In this document: positions 53,894-63,370 of the stretch, in pieces
Position numbering within the stretch: the stretch's first letter is position 1
Layout of the letters: every line of letters begins with the position of its first letter
Assembly (NCBI RefSeq): GCF_963526985.1
Contig: NZ_CAURPW010000002.1
Coordinates: 206,696 to 270,695, forward strand
Direction: 5' to 3'
Length of the DNA stretch: 64,000 nucleotides
From: an uncultured Campylobacter sp.
Lineage (GTDB): Bacteria; Campylobacterota; Campylobacteria; Campylobacterales; Campylobacteraceae
Translations under genes and position numbers: made by a program
The notes under the pieces: generated by a model
The model's database searches: none
What the model saw: only the letters and a program-made list of their open reading frames with translations
Told to the model about the DNA's origin: nothing

Positions 53894-55312
53894 TTGATAG
53901 AGATCGAGCGTAAATTTATCCTGCGTGACGCCGCCGTCATAAACGAGCTAAAGGCCCGCGACATCGGCACCGAGCAAAAAGAAGTGACGCAAATTTATGT
54001 CAAAATCACTCCGCTTGAGGAGATTAGATATCGCGAGGCTTCGGGCATTTTTACGATCGCGCAAAAATCAGGCATCGGCCTAGCGCGCGAGGAAAACGAG
54101 AGCGAAACGGACGCCAAAAGCTTTAAAAAAGCCCTAAAAAACGCAGTCTCCGCTCCTATAAAAAAGACGAGATTTCTATTTAAGCTTGAGGGCGCCGCCT
54201 GCAACGTCGATATTTTTCACGGCGCTTTGGAGGGACTTGTTACTTTAGAGGCCGAGTTTGCTAGCGAGCGCGAGGCGGCGGAGTTTAGCCTGCCCGAGTT
54301 TATCGCCGCGCACGTAATCAGCGAAGTCACGGAAGACGAACGCTATAAAAATAAAAATTTAGCGCTTTTTGGCTTGCCGCAGGGCAGTTTCGACGCGCAA
54401 AAGAGCATTGAGATTTTACAAAATAGTCCCGAGCTGGAGTTAAATTTACCGAGCTACATCGGCGCAATGGATGCGATGCGGACGGTGTTTTTTCAGATAC
54501 TTACGCTGCTTAGCAAGCACCTAAACGAGTACGCAAACTCTAGCGACGCCGAGGCACTGCATCAGATCCGCATAAATTTGCGTAAAACCCGCTCTTTGCT
54601 CAAAATTTTCACTCCAGTTTTCGACCGCAAAACGGCGCGGCATTTTTTGCTAAATTTTAAAAAACTAGCCGAGCTAACTAACCAAAAACGCGATATAGAC
54701 GTATTTTGCGAGTTTTTGCAAAAGCAAAAAGGCTTTGAAACGCTAGCTAGCGAGCTGGAAATTTTAAGCAAAACCCTAGCCAAAAGTGTCCAAGCCGAGC
54801 TACAAAGCGACGAAACAAGCGAAATTTTGCGCGACTGGGAGGTATTTTTACGCGAGGGAAGCGGCTTTTTTAAAGGCGAGCTAGGAGACGTGCCGATAAA
54901 AAAACTCGTCGCAAAATCCATGCGAGCTCAAATTTTACGCCTTAAAAAATCTCTCTCAAATTTGAGCCAAACCACCGAGAACGCGCAGTTTCACAAGTGC
55001 CGCATCGAGATAAAAAGGCTAAGATACTTAAGCGAGATTTTCGGCGGCGGTTTTGGCTTCCCTACGGCTAAAAAGTGCTTTAAAAAGACCAAAATTTTAC
55101 AAGAAGTTTTTGGCTCGCTTCAAGACGCCGACGTCTGGCTAGGCCTGCTCGCACACGTAAAAAGCGGCGCCGAGCAAAAGCGCATAGACAAACTCCAAGC
55201 TAAAATTTACAAAAAAATATACGAGCTACGAAGCGAAATTTTGGACTCAAAACCTAAAATTTTAAAAAGCCTTACAAAGCTTTCGCGCAGCTTAAAAATC
55301 TACTATATCTAA
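53894..55312 (+). CDS. CYTH-CHAD domain protein (polyphosphate-related)
   Basis: A 472-residue protein. The N-terminal CYTH domain (about 1-175) begins with the ExExK motif IEIERKF and is typical of triphosphate tunnel phosphohydrolases. The C-terminal CHAD domain (about 200-465) has the histidine-rich helices ALHQIRINLRKTRSLLKIF and CRIEIKRLRYLSEIFGG. CHAD domains bind polyphosphate, and the fusion is usually a triphosphatase or polyphosphate-granule protein. The TTG start follows AAGGAG. It precedes ubiE by ten bases. Confidence 0.85.
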   Translation: MIEIERKFILRDAAVINELKARDIGTEQKEVTQIYVKITPLEEIRYREASGIFTIAQKSGIGLAREENESETDAKSFKKALKNAVSAPIKKTRFLFKLEGAACNVDIFHGALEGLVTLEAEFASEREAAEFSLPEFIAAHVISEVTEDERYKNKNLALFGLPQGSFDAQKSIEILQNSPELELNLPSYIGAMDAMRTVFFQILTLLSKHLNEYANSSDAEALHQIRINLRKTRSLLKIFTPVFDRKTARHFLLNFKKLAELTNQKRDIDVFCEFLQKQKGFETLASELEILSKTLAKSVQAELQSDETSEILRDWEVFLREGSGFFKGELGDVPIKKLVAKSMRAQILRLKKSLSNLSQTTENAQFHKCRIEIKRLRYLSEIFGGGFGFPTAKKCFKKTKILQEVFGSLQDADVWLGLLAHVKSGAEQKRIDKLQAKIYKKIYELRSEILDSKPKILKSLTKLSRSLKIYYI

Positions 55313-55322
55313 AAGAGAAAAA

Positions 55323-56039
55323 ATGGAAAAACAAGAAAAAATAGTTCAGATGTTTAACGACATCGCGCCCACCTACGACCTAGCAAACCGCGTGCTGAGC
55401 ATGGGCGCGGACGTGAGCTGGCGCAAGATCGCGTGCAAAACGGTTCTGTCAAATTTCAAAGACTCAAGCGTAAACATCGTAGACGTCGCATGCGGCACTG
55501 GCGATATGATGGGCTTTTGGCAAAAGACGGCGGGCGAGTTTAACGCAAAAATCGAAAATCTAATCGGCGTCGATCCCTCAAGCGGCATGCTAGCAGTCGC
55601 TAAGCAAAAATTCCCCGAGTTTAAATTTATCGAGGCGCTAGCGACGCAAACGACGCTTGATAGCGGCTCGGTGGACGTTCTTAGCATCAGCTACGGTATC
55701 AGAAACGTGGTCGAGCGTGAGGCCGCGCTAAGAGAGTTTAACAGAGTGCTAAAAACGGGCGGATATGCCGTGGTGCTTGAGTTTACCAAACGCAAGAAAA
55801 GCGGGCTTTTAACCGACGTTCGCGACTTTTATCTAAGTAAAATTTTGCCTAAAATAGGCGGCTTTATCTCCAAAAATCAGGAAGCCTACGAGTACCTGCC
55901 AAGCTCGATCGAGGGCTTTTTAGACGCGGCTAGCTTTGCGGACGAACTTGCTAGCGCGGGCTTTGAGATGCGCCTTTGTAAGAGCTTTTCGATGGATATC
56001 TCTACTCTTTTCATCGCGCAAAAGGCCCGTGAGTGCTAA
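55323..56039 (+). CDS. ubiE: Menaquinone/ubiquinone methyltransferase
   Basis: A 238-residue SAM-dependent C-methyltransferase that makes menaquinone from demethylmenaquinone (also called MenG). The SAM-binding motif is NIVDVACGTGDMMGFW, and the family segments MFNDIAPTYDLANRVLSMGAD and LSISYGIRNVVEREAALREF are present. Campylobacter has menaquinone only, so the MenG function is expected. It lies between the CYTH-CHAD gene and xseA, with a seven-base overlap into xseA. Confidence 0.93.
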   Translation: MEKQEKIVQMFNDIAPTYDLANRVLSMGADVSWRKIACKTVLSNFKDSSVNIVDVACGTGDMMGFWQKTAGEFNAKIENLIGVDPSSGMLAVAKQKFPEFKFIEALATQTTLDSGSVDVLSISYGIRNVVEREAALREFNRVLKTGGYAVVLEFTKRKKSGLLTDVRDFYLSKILPKIGGFISKNQEAYEYLPSSIEGFLDAASFADELASAGFEMRLCKSFSMDISTLFIAQKAREC

Positions 56040-57196
56040 GCGTCAGCGAGCTAAACGAGCAGGCCAAAACGCTGCTTGAGACGACGTTTTCCTACGTCGA
56101 AGTAGAGGGCGAGATCTCGCGGCTAGTGAGGCACGGCTCGGGCCACTGGTACTTCACGCTAAAAGACGAAAAGGCCGCGATCTCGGCGGTCATTTATAAA
56201 TTTAACGCCGCCAAGCTCAAATTTGACGTCGCAGACGGTATGAAAGTCGCTCTCTACGGCAAAATTTCGCTCTACTCGCCAAGCGGCAGCTATCAGTTTA
56301 TAGCAACCCTCATACGCCCTAGCGGCGAGGGCGAGCTCGAGCTTGCGTTTAAACAGCTAAAAGCGCGTCTTGAGAGCGAAGGGCTTTTTGATATCTCGCG
56401 CAAAAAACCGCTACCCAAATTTCCGCGCAAGATCGCGCTTATTACCTCAAAAACATCAGCCGCGCTGCAAGACATGCTACGTATCGCTTCGCAGCGCTGG
56501 GCGCTGGCAGAAATCATAGTTTTTAATTCGCTAACGCAAGGCGAAACCGCGCCCGCCTCGCTCATACGCGCCCTAAAAAGAGCTGATGCCAGCGGCGCGG
56601 ATGCGATCGTGCTGGCGCGAGGAGGCGGTAGCAGAGAGGATCTGTGGTGCTTCAACGACGAAAATCTAGCCCGCGAGATCTATGCTACGCGCACGCCCGT
56701 GATCTCGGCCGTTGGGCACGAAATTGATTACGTGATCAGCGACTTTGCGGCTGATTTTCGCGCTCCGACCCCAAGCGCTGCGATGGCTGAGCTACTGCCC
56801 GATGCGGGCGAGCTAATGCAAAGCATAGATAGGCTAAGCGAGGCGGCGAACGCGGCTTTCGTGCGCGTTTGGGAGCGTAAATTTAACGCTCTAGCGATGA
56901 TGAGAGCGAGATTTTCTCAGGCGAGCCTCACGCAAAAGATCGCTCGAAAAGAGCAAATTTTGCTAAATTTAAGGCAGGTTTTAGACGCCGCCGCGCAGAC
57001 TAAGCTACTCAAATTTGAAAACGTGCTAAGACTAGCTCGCGCCGCATATGCGCAGCAAGAGTCGTTTTTCGCGCAGATTTCAAATTTCGTCCGAGTGCAA
57101 AAGGACGGCAAAACCGTAAATCTAAGCGAGCTAAAACCCGGCGACCGCATCGCGCTAAGCTCGGTAAACGCAAGCAAAGAGGCGGAGATTTTGTAA
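56033..57196 (+). CDS. xseA: Exodeoxyribonuclease VII large subunit
   Basis: A 387-residue subunit of the single-strand DNA exonuclease. The N-terminal OB-fold (about 1-100) includes VEVEGEISRLVRHGSGHWYF. The catalytic domain has KKPLPKFPRKIALITSKTSA (split), ARGGGSREDLWCFNDENLA and ISAVGHEIDYVISDFAADFR, followed by a coiled-coil region. Start is GTG overlapping the ubiE stop. The small subunit gene xseB is not adjacent. It is slightly shorter than the E. coli protein. Confidence 0.93.
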   Translation: MLSVSELNEQAKTLLETTFSYVEVEGEISRLVRHGSGHWYFTLKDEKAAISAVIYKFNAAKLKFDVADGMKVALYGKISLYSPSGSYQFIATLIRPSGEGELELAFKQLKARLESEGLFDISRKKPLPKFPRKIALITSKTSAALQDMLRIASQRWALAEIIVFNSLTQGETAPASLIRALKRADASGADAIVLARGGGSREDLWCFNDENLAREIYATRTPVISAVGHEIDYVISDFAADFRAPTPSAAMAELLPDAGELMQSIDRLSEAANAAFVRVWERKFNALAMMRARFSQASLTQKIARKEQILLNLRQVLDAAAQTKLLKFENVLRLARAAYAQQESFFAQISNFVRVQKDGKTVNLSELKPGDRIALSSVNASKEAEIL

Positions 57197-57523
57197 GCGA
57201 CTCCGCCCGCTTGCGGATTTGCTTTGGATCAAATTCGACTTTCGCGAAACGACGATTTTGATAGATTAGACTTGTCGGCGCCGATTTTAAATTTTACTTA
57301 GCGGCAAATTCGGCGTTATTTCAAGCTAAATTTTAATTTTAACGCGCGACGTCTCGGGCAAATTTGACACGGGCCAAATTTGAGTTTAATTTAAGCGCAA
57401 AACACATCAAATTTGACAGCGATTTACGGCTTATGACGCGGTTTGATTTATTTTGCGCTATCGTTATAAATCGTAAACTCGGCGCAATAATAGTTATTAA
57501 AAATAAATTTAAGGAGCAATGTA
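57197..57523. other. Gap between xseA and the DUF1266-like gene
   Basis: About 330 bases, no gene seen. Just past xseA, TCCGC and GCGGA (57202-57217) could form a small hairpin. AAGGAG near the right end serves the next gene. Confidence 0.4.
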
Positions 57524-59074
57524 ATGAATAAGGTTTTTAACCTCAACAATATTTTCGCTTTTCCTCTTAAGGCGTATGATTTGCAGAACGTTTTCTTTTG
57601 CAAGGAGCTGTTAAAAGAGCGATTTTTTTGTATTTCCGAGGACTACGAGAGTGGTTTTTACAGATCCCCAAACGCGCTGCGAGAAACTTACCAAGTAGTT
57701 TTAGAAGAAGATGTTATGGACTATATAAAAAAGCTGGACAAGCATATTTACGAATGCATTTTATTTAACTTTTTATATAAAATAAGAGACGAGCTTGAGA
57801 CGCTAAGCTTTGATGGGTTTAATCAAATTTTAACCGATGAGGAGATAAAAAAAGAGTTTAAAAATTTCGGCGTATCCTTTGATAAAGACGATTTTAACGA
57901 AGATGACTTTGCCGACAAAAAAGCCGAATTTATGCAAATAGCCGAGGATTTTTATAAAAATGAAAATTTACGCAAATTTATCGAATTTTGCGCCGATACG
58001 AGCGATATACTCGCCTTTTGCGAAAAACAAAACATAAGAGCTTACGATTACGCATCCATAATAGCATTGGCGATAATCGGCTTTAAGGATTTATATTTGA
58101 AGCAAAAAAAATATGAAAAAATTGTAAATTTCTACGGTGAAAAAATTCTTAGCGAATTTAACGGCTGGGACGAATTTATCGCCAGCTTTATGCTTGGAGA
58201 GCTATACAAAAACAGCTTTGAGAAAAGAGAGGATGACGAAGACGACTATGAAACGACAAGCAATCTTAGGCTCGTTTATAACGCCCTAACGCTTCCTTAC
58301 GATATATTTCAAATGAGCGGCATCTGGGAGAACAGCATAGAGAATGCGAAAGAAAAGCTGATTCCTATTCTAGAAAAGCGCCTAGACAAAAATGAAACCG
58401 GCGAGCAAAAAGAGCTTTATGAGAAAAAGAGAAAATATTACGAAGGAGAGTGCGCCAAACTCGGCTTAAATACTCAGGATTTTACGCAAATTCTAAATAT
58501 TTTTTATGAGGAATTTTACGCTCCGTTTAGAAATTTAGAGACCGATTATCTGTTTAGCGAAACCGAAAAAGACATCGTAACGCCGTTTACTACGCTTGAA
58601 GGCGACGATACTTTATATAAAGATTCGTCAAGCGGTATATTATTCGAAGTATTTTACGCTTGCGTTTCGCATTTTAATGAGGCCAAACGCAATAGCCATT
58701 ATAGCTTATTCGAGGCGGCGAATAAATTTTTAAAACGACACAAACTCGAACTAAAAAGAAACGAACTACCGATAGAGTTGCCGCTTATCATCTTTAAAAA
58801 CGCCCTAATTACGACAAAAGCCGTTTATTTTCAAAATGGATTTTTAAAAGTAAAAAGGATAGCTTGGGCGGACATTAAATTTTCGGCAAAAGTTTTTACG
58901 TTTGAGGATATCGAATATCGCTTTAGTAGCGAAGACGTTTTTGTTCTATCGCTAAAATTTTCTGATTTTATAGCCGAGAACTTGAATCTTAGAAAAGAGG
59001 TCATAGAAGAGCTTGGGTATGAAGTAAAGGCTCTTGAACTAGCTTTTAACAATCTAAAAAAGCGTTTTAGCTAA
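57524..59074 (+). CDS. Hypothetical protein, DUF1266-like with PH-like C terminus
   Basis: A 516-residue acidic soluble protein, more AT-rich than its neighbours. Residues about 175-285 (YDYASIIALAIIGF, FNGWDEFIASFMLGELYKN, LPYDIFQMSGIW) resemble DUF1266, a family often found near secretion-linked or immunity genes. Residues about 420-495 (LIIFKNALITTKAVYFQNGF, WADIKFSAKVFTFEDIEY) look like a small PH-type domain. AAGGAG precedes the ATG. It stands alone between gaps. Function unknown; both domain calls are by eye. Confidence 0.6.
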   Translation: MNKVFNLNNIFAFPLKAYDLQNVFFCKELLKERFFCISEDYESGFYRSPNALRETYQVVLEEDVMDYIKKLDKHIYECILFNFLYKIRDELETLSFDGFNQILTDEEIKKEFKNFGVSFDKDDFNEDDFADKKAEFMQIAEDFYKNENLRKFIEFCADTSDILAFCEKQNIRAYDYASIIALAIIGFKDLYLKQKKYEKIVNFYGEKILSEFNGWDEFIASFMLGELYKNSFEKREDDEDDYETTSNLRLVYNALTLPYDIFQMSGIWENSIENAKEKLIPILEKRLDKNETGEQKELYEKKRKYYEGECAKLGLNTQDFTQILNIFYEEFYAPFRNLETDYLFSETEKDIVTPFTTLEGDDTLYKDSSSGILFEVFYACVSHFNEAKRNSHYSLFEAANKFLKRHKLELKRNELPIELPLIIFKNALITTKAVYFQNGFLKVKRIAWADIKFSAKVFTFEDIEYRFSSEDVFVLSLKFSDFIAENLNLRKEVIEELGYEVKALELAFNNLKKRFS

Positions 59075-59181
59075 CGCAAAGATTAGCCATGCAAAGATTT
59101 TACGGACGGGCGATTGCGGTACCTATTTTTAAGCATAAAACAGATAAGATAATAACGCAAATCAAAATTTGAAGGAGCGAC

Positions 59182-59850
59182 ATGAAAACTAACGTAAAAT
59201 TTTTACTAGCCGCGTGCGCCGCGATGCTGATAACGGGCTGCGCGACGGAGAGCTCTCGCGTAGTCGAAACGCCCAAAGTCCAAACTCCAAGCGCCGCCTA
59301 TCAAGGACAAAAGATCGCCGTTTCTATCGGCCGCTTTAGCAACCAGTCATCATACCAAAACGGCGTATTTTCAGACGGCGAGGACAGGCTAGGCAACCAA
59401 GCCCAAACCATCCTCATCTCAAATTTACAGCAAAGCGGGCGCTTCTCGGTGCTTGACCGCAGCAACATGCGCGCCATCAAAGAAGAAAGCGCGCTAAACA
59501 AAGAGGCGCAAAACATCAAGGGCGCAAGATACGTCATCACGGGCGACGTGACGGAGTTTGGCCGTAAAACTACGGGCGATCATCAGCTTTTTGGCATACT
59601 TGGCAAAGGTAAAACCCAAACCGCCTACGCGAAGGTAAATCTTAACGTCGTGGACGTGAAAAACTCCGAGGTGGTCTACTCCGCTCAGGGCGCTGGCGAA
59701 TACGAGCTCTCAAACCGCGAAGTACTGGGTTTTGGCGGAAGCGCGGGGTATGATTCGACGCTAAACGGCAAGGTGCTAAGCCTAGCCATCATCGAGGCTG
59801 TAAACAACCTAACGCGCGGACTTGAAAGCGGCGCTTTTAACGCGAAATAA
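59182..59850 (+). CDS. CsgG/HfaB-family lipoprotein
   Basis: A 222-residue protein with a lipoprotein signal (lipobox ITGC at about residues 17-20) and a CsgG-like domain: KIAVSIGRFSNQSSYQNG, QTILISNLQQSGRFSVLDRS, GARYVITGDVTEFG and AKVNLNVVDVKNSEVVYSAQG. CsgG itself is the curli secretion pore, but relatives in this three-gene setting are outer-membrane lipoproteins of unclear role. GAAGGAG precedes the ATG. It heads an operon with two more lipoprotein genes. Confidence 0.85.
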   Translation: MKTNVKFLLAACAAMLITGCATESSRVVETPKVQTPSAAYQGQKIAVSIGRFSNQSSYQNGVFSDGEDRLGNQAQTILISNLQQSGRFSVLDRSNMRAIKEESALNKEAQNIKGARYVITGDVTEFGRKTTGDHQLFGILGKGKTQTAYAKVNLNVVDVKNSEVVYSAQGAGEYELSNREVLGFGGSAGYDSTLNGKVLSLAIIEAVNNLTRGLESGAFNAK

Positions 59851-59859
59851 GGATAAATT

Positions 59860-60414
59860 TTGTGCTTTAAAATGCTAGCCAATTTCGCGCTCGTCTCCGC
59901 CGCCGCCCTGCTGCTCTCTGGCTGCGCGGACGACTCGCCTAGACAGCTATACTACTGGGACGGCGCCTACACGAGCTCGGTCTACGAGTACCTAACCGAA
60001 GAGGGCGACGCGGGCGCTCAGATCGCCGCACTCGAGCAGAGCCTGCAAAAAGCCTATCAAAGAGCAGCCAAAGTCCCGCCCGGACTACACGCGCATCTAG
60101 GCTTACTCTATCTTTCGCAAGGAAACGGAGCTAAATTTAAAGCCTACGTCGAAAAGGAAGCCGAGCTTTACCCCGAGTCGCGCGACTACGCGATGTTTTT
60201 GCTAAACCAAAATAGCAAAACTCGGGGCGCAGCGGGCAAAACCGAGGCAAATTTAAGCGAGCAGACGAAGGAAAAATCAGGCGCAAGCGAGCCCAATTTA
60301 AGCGACAAAGGCTCAAATTTAGGCGAGCAGACGAGCAAGCAAAATTTGAAAAACAAGCAAACAAAACCAGCCAAAACGAGCAAGACCGCAAAAGGAAGCC
60401 AAAATGAAAAATAA
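59860..60414 (+). CDS. DUF4810-like lipoprotein
   Basis: A 184-residue lipoprotein (lipobox LLSGC). QLYYWDGAYTSSVYEYL and the helical segment around AQIAALEQSLQKAYQRAAKV match DUF4810 proteins, which accompany CsgG-like and DUF799 lipoproteins. The last 60 residues are Lys/Ser/Asn-rich and low-complexity. The TTG at 59860 follows AAGGA; an ATG four codons on is possible. It overlaps the next gene. Confidence 0.78.
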   Translation: MCFKMLANFALVSAAALLLSGCADDSPRQLYYWDGAYTSSVYEYLTEEGDAGAQIAALEQSLQKAYQRAAKVPPGLHAHLGLLYLSQGNGAKFKAYVEKEAELYPESRDYAMFLLNQNSKTRGAAGKTEANLSEQTKEKSGASEPNLSDKGSNLGEQTSKQNLKNKQTKPAKTSKTAKGSQNEK

Positions 60415-61084
60415 AATAAAATCGGCGCTTCTTGGCGCGTTTGCGGTGCTGTTTCTTGGAGCGTGCGCAGGCTCGCAGCCCGAGGTTTACGACTATTCGG
60501 CGTTTTTACACACCAAGCCTCGCTCGATCGTCGTCATGATGCCCACCAGCGACTCAGCCGAGATAAAGGCCTCCGCAGCGGTGCTGGCAAACGCGCTCTA
60601 TCCGCTTAGCGAGGCGGGGTATTACGTATTTTCGCCCGCGCTCGTAAACGAGACCTTTAAAAACAACGGCATCTACGACGCAGGCGAGATCGCGCAGATC
60701 TCTACGTACAAGCTAAAGCAGATATTCGGCGCCGATGCCGCGCTCTACCTCAACGTCGCAGACTACGGCACCTCGTATATGCTCCTTAATAGCGTCACGC
60801 GCGTGAGCGTAGCAGCGACTCTAGTGGATCTAAACACGGGCGCCGTACTCTGGCAAAAAAGCGCCGCGGCGGCAAACGACTCGGGCGGAGGCGGGGGCGA
60901 TCTCATCGGCATGCTAGTCTCCGCGCTAGTTAAACAGATCGCAGACTCAATCTCGGACGCTAGCTTTGACCTCTCGGCGCGCGCGGACGCGATTTTGTTT
61001 AGCACCGACTGCCGCGACTGCTTGCTTTATGGCCCGTATTCGCCGCATTACGGCCGGGATAGGCAGCTTGGCGGCGGCAAATAA
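60404..61084 (+). CDS. DUF799 (GNA1162-like) lipoprotein
   Basis: A 226-residue lipoprotein (lipobox LGAC). SIVVMMPTSDSAEIKASAAV, YPLSEAGYYVFSPALVNETF and the C-terminal DCRDCLLYGPYSP fit DUF799, the family of neisserial GNA1162. With the two preceding lipoproteins it forms the third member of a conserved outer-membrane lipoprotein triad whose function is not established. It overlaps the preceding gene by 11 bases. Confidence 0.85.
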   Translation: MKNKIKSALLGAFAVLFLGACAGSQPEVYDYSAFLHTKPRSIVVMMPTSDSAEIKASAAVLANALYPLSEAGYYVFSPALVNETFKNNGIYDAGEIAQISTYKLKQIFGADAALYLNVADYGTSYMLLNSVTRVSVAATLVDLNTGAVLWQKSAAAANDSGGGGGDLIGMLVSALVKQIADSISDASFDLSARADAILFSTDCRDCLLYGPYSPHYGRDRQLGGGK

Positions 61085-61102
61085 ATTTTAAAAAGGACGA
61101 AA

Positions 61103-61561
61103 ATGAAACTAGCCGAGGCGCTGATATTGCGCGCCGACATACAAAAACGTATCGAGCAGTTAAAATCAAGGCTTGCGGATAACGCAAAGGTGCAAGAGGG
61201 AGAAAAGCCTAGCGAAGAGCCAAAGGCGCTGCTAGCCGAGCTGGACGCGCTCACAAGCGAGCTTGAGCGATTAATCGTTCGGATAAATTTAACCAACTGC
61301 ACCGCAAAGGCGGACGGCAAAAGCCTAACCGAGCTGATCGCCAAGCGCGACGTACTCACGCTAAAAGCGGGCGCATTACGGGCTTTTGCGCAAGCTGCCG
61401 CTCAAAAGGTGGAAATTTATTCGCGCAGCGAGATTAAAATTTTAAGCACGGTGGACGTCGCGGCGCTGCAAAAGCAGGTGGATGAGCTAGCTAAACAGAT
61501 CAGGCAACTCGACACGACGCTGCAAGGAGCAAACTGGCAGACCGATCTGATCGAAAGCTAA
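61103..61561 (+). CDS. DIP1984 (septicolysin-like) family protein
   Basis: A 152-residue, almost entirely helical protein: MKLAEALILRADIQKRIEQL, VRINLTNCTAKADGKSLTEL, LIAKRDVLTLKAGALRAF and LDTTLQGANWQTDLIE match the DIP1984/septicolysin family. Its role is unknown; older notes link the family to a haemolysin without proof. AAAGGACG precedes the ATG. It is 18 bases downstream of the lipoprotein triad and likely co-transcribed. Confidence 0.82.
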   Translation: MKLAEALILRADIQKRIEQLKSRLADNAKVQEGEKPSEEPKALLAELDALTSELERLIVRINLTNCTAKADGKSLTELIAKRDVLTLKAGALRAFAQAAAQKVEIYSRSEIKILSTVDVAALQKQVDELAKQIRQLDTTLQGANWQTDLIES

Positions 61562-62085
61562 GGGCGTAAAATTTAAAATTTCGGGTAAGTATCGCAAGAG
61601 GCGAGCATGAAAAACCTTCCCTGTAACGGAATTAATAGCGCTCGCGGAAACGGCGCACCCCTTTTACGATTTATTTTCAGTAAATTTACAGGGGCAATGT
61701 GACTGCGCAATGTAACTACCTAATGCTGATCTAGCGATACCGAGGGCGGGAACGGGGAAATTTAAAACGAAATTTTGATTTTAACGGCGCGGTTTGCAGG
61801 CTTGCCTCAAAGCCAAAGAGTAGCGCCGCGGTAAAACGCAAAATTTAGCGGCGGATTTGAGAGGTTTTACGTCAAATTTTGCGCTAAATTTAACTTGGTT
61901 TTTTATTTGAGCTAAAAATAAGACTCACGGCAAGCGCCATAAATTTAAAAATCAATATAAAGCTAAATTTAGCGTGCGAGGGCTTTAAAATACGGTTTAC
62001 CAAGGCAAGATAATAACGCGGTAAATGCCTAAATTTAGCCGAAAAATCGTAAAGTCGCCTAGCAAATTCGCGCGCAAGGAGAAAA
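61562..62085. other. Gap between the DIP1984 gene and the second SUKH-like gene
   Basis: About 520 bases. A 31-codon plus-strand ORF (61607-61702, MKNLPCNGINSARGNGAPLL...) follows AGAGGCGAG, but there is no other support for it. AAATTT palindromes are frequent. No RNA gene noticed. Confidence 0.4.
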
Positions 62086-62769
62086 ATGGAAAATTTATTA
62101 CTAAAGCAGCTACGCGAGGCGTTGCCGCAGGGTATGCGAGTACCAAGCGAGATCGAGGCGCTTTATACGTGGATAGAGGCAAACGGTTTTGCGAGCGACG
62201 AGGATGGGCGCAGGCGCGGCTATCTATACCCGCAGGATCGGCTGAAGCAGAGCTGGGGTGAGGATGAGCGCGAGGGCGGCACGGATATCTCGTTTTTCGC
62301 CGGCGAGCCGGAGAGTAGTGATCTGGGGCTTAGCTACTGGTTTTACGGCAAAGAGCGCGAGCTAGACGCAGAGATAAAAAATAGGCTTTGCGTATTTGCA
62401 AGTAGCGGCAAAGACGGCTCGATGTGCGCGCTATGGATGGATGATGCGGGCGAAACCAAGATAGTACACATGGGTTCCGGTTCGGGTTCGACGATGACTT
62501 GCGTTTTGACTCGTAACGGGCTTGATTTTTTACGGTTGCTTGCGATAGGATACGACGAGATATGCTGGGGCGAGGCTTTTAGCTCGCCGCCAAATAGCAA
62601 CGAAGACGAGCTTTTCGTACATCCAAACGAGCCGTTTAGGCGGTGGGTGCGGGAGCGCTTTAAAACGACGATCCCGCAAACGGCGCTTGAGGTCGCGACG
62701 CCTGCAGATATGGACGACGACGAACCTAGGGACGAATTTTTGATCTGGATAAGGAGCCTTTGGGAGTAA
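62086..62769 (+). CDS. SMI1/KNR4 (SUKH) family protein, possible immunity protein
   Basis: A 227-residue acidic protein. EIEALYTWIEANGFASDEDG, DRLKQSWGEDEREGGTDISF, GKDGSMCALWMDDAG and HMGSGSGSTMTCVLTRNGLD, LLAIGYDEICWGEAFSSPPN fit a SMI1/KNR4-like subgroup in which the Gly/Ser loop and IGYDEICW are well kept. AAGGAG precedes the ATG. SUKH proteins often neutralise delivered toxins, but no toxin gene adjoins. It differs clearly from the SUKH protein at 31.3 kb. Confidence 0.65.
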   Translation: MENLLLKQLREALPQGMRVPSEIEALYTWIEANGFASDEDGRRRGYLYPQDRLKQSWGEDEREGGTDISFFAGEPESSDLGLSYWFYGKERELDAEIKNRLCVFASSGKDGSMCALWMDDAGETKIVHMGSGSGSTMTCVLTRNGLDFLRLLAIGYDEICWGEAFSSPPNSNEDELFVHPNEPFRRWVRERFKTTIPQTALEVATPADMDDDEPRDEFLIWIRSLWE

Positions 62770-63370
62770 TGTTAGGCGCGAGTTCGGCGTGGTTTTAGCC
62801 TTGGCGGATACGAAAGGCGGGTTTTTAGCGCTTTAATCCGCCTTGAAAATACGCCTAAATTCGGCCGTAAATTTAACGCTCGGACGCGCAAAAACAAAGC
62901 CGCAACGAAGCGCAAATTTGGATTTAATTTAGCAAAGCCGCAAAAATCAGTAGACGCCCTGTTAATCCGCGCCCTATTAAGCGCGAAAAGGCAGCGAAAA
63001 GCGGCTAAATTTACGGACACCCATCCAAGCTTATTTAAATTTAGAGCGACTAAATTTAATGCCGGAGAGCGCTTCTTGCTAATCCTGGCGCTTGGCTTAA
63101 TCTCGCAAATTTAAACGACTCAAAATAAATCCAAAAATCCGCAACCAAGCGCAAATCTCGCCCTACCGCCGCTAGACCTGCAATCTCCTAACCGCCGAAC
63201 CGGCCAGTTTACCTTTTGCTAGCTTTTATCCTTGCGGATAAATGCCTCTTGCTTAAGCCGTTACTTTATTAAGGCTATCTTGGGCGATAAATTTAGCGCT
63301 TCTTAGGCTTTGCCGCGAATTTATCCAAAAGAACTTTTTATAACCGCGCGCCAAGCTTTCGCAAATGCCA
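62770..63370. other. Gap between the SUKH-like gene and the Y-polymerase module
   Basis: About 600 bases with no supported gene. Just past the SUKH gene, GGCGGAT and ATCCGCC form a possible stem with a long loop. AAATTT palindromes recur through the stretch. Confidence 0.4.

Noticed and set aside
61607..61702. 31-codon ORF with a plausible ribosome site in the gap after the DIP1984 gene
   Set aside because: Too short and unsupported to call; noted only in the gap description.
62772..63020. 82-codon minus-strand ORF after the SUKH-like gene
   Set aside because: The Arg/Leu/Asn-rich product looks like an open frame in palindrome-rich spacer rather than a protein.
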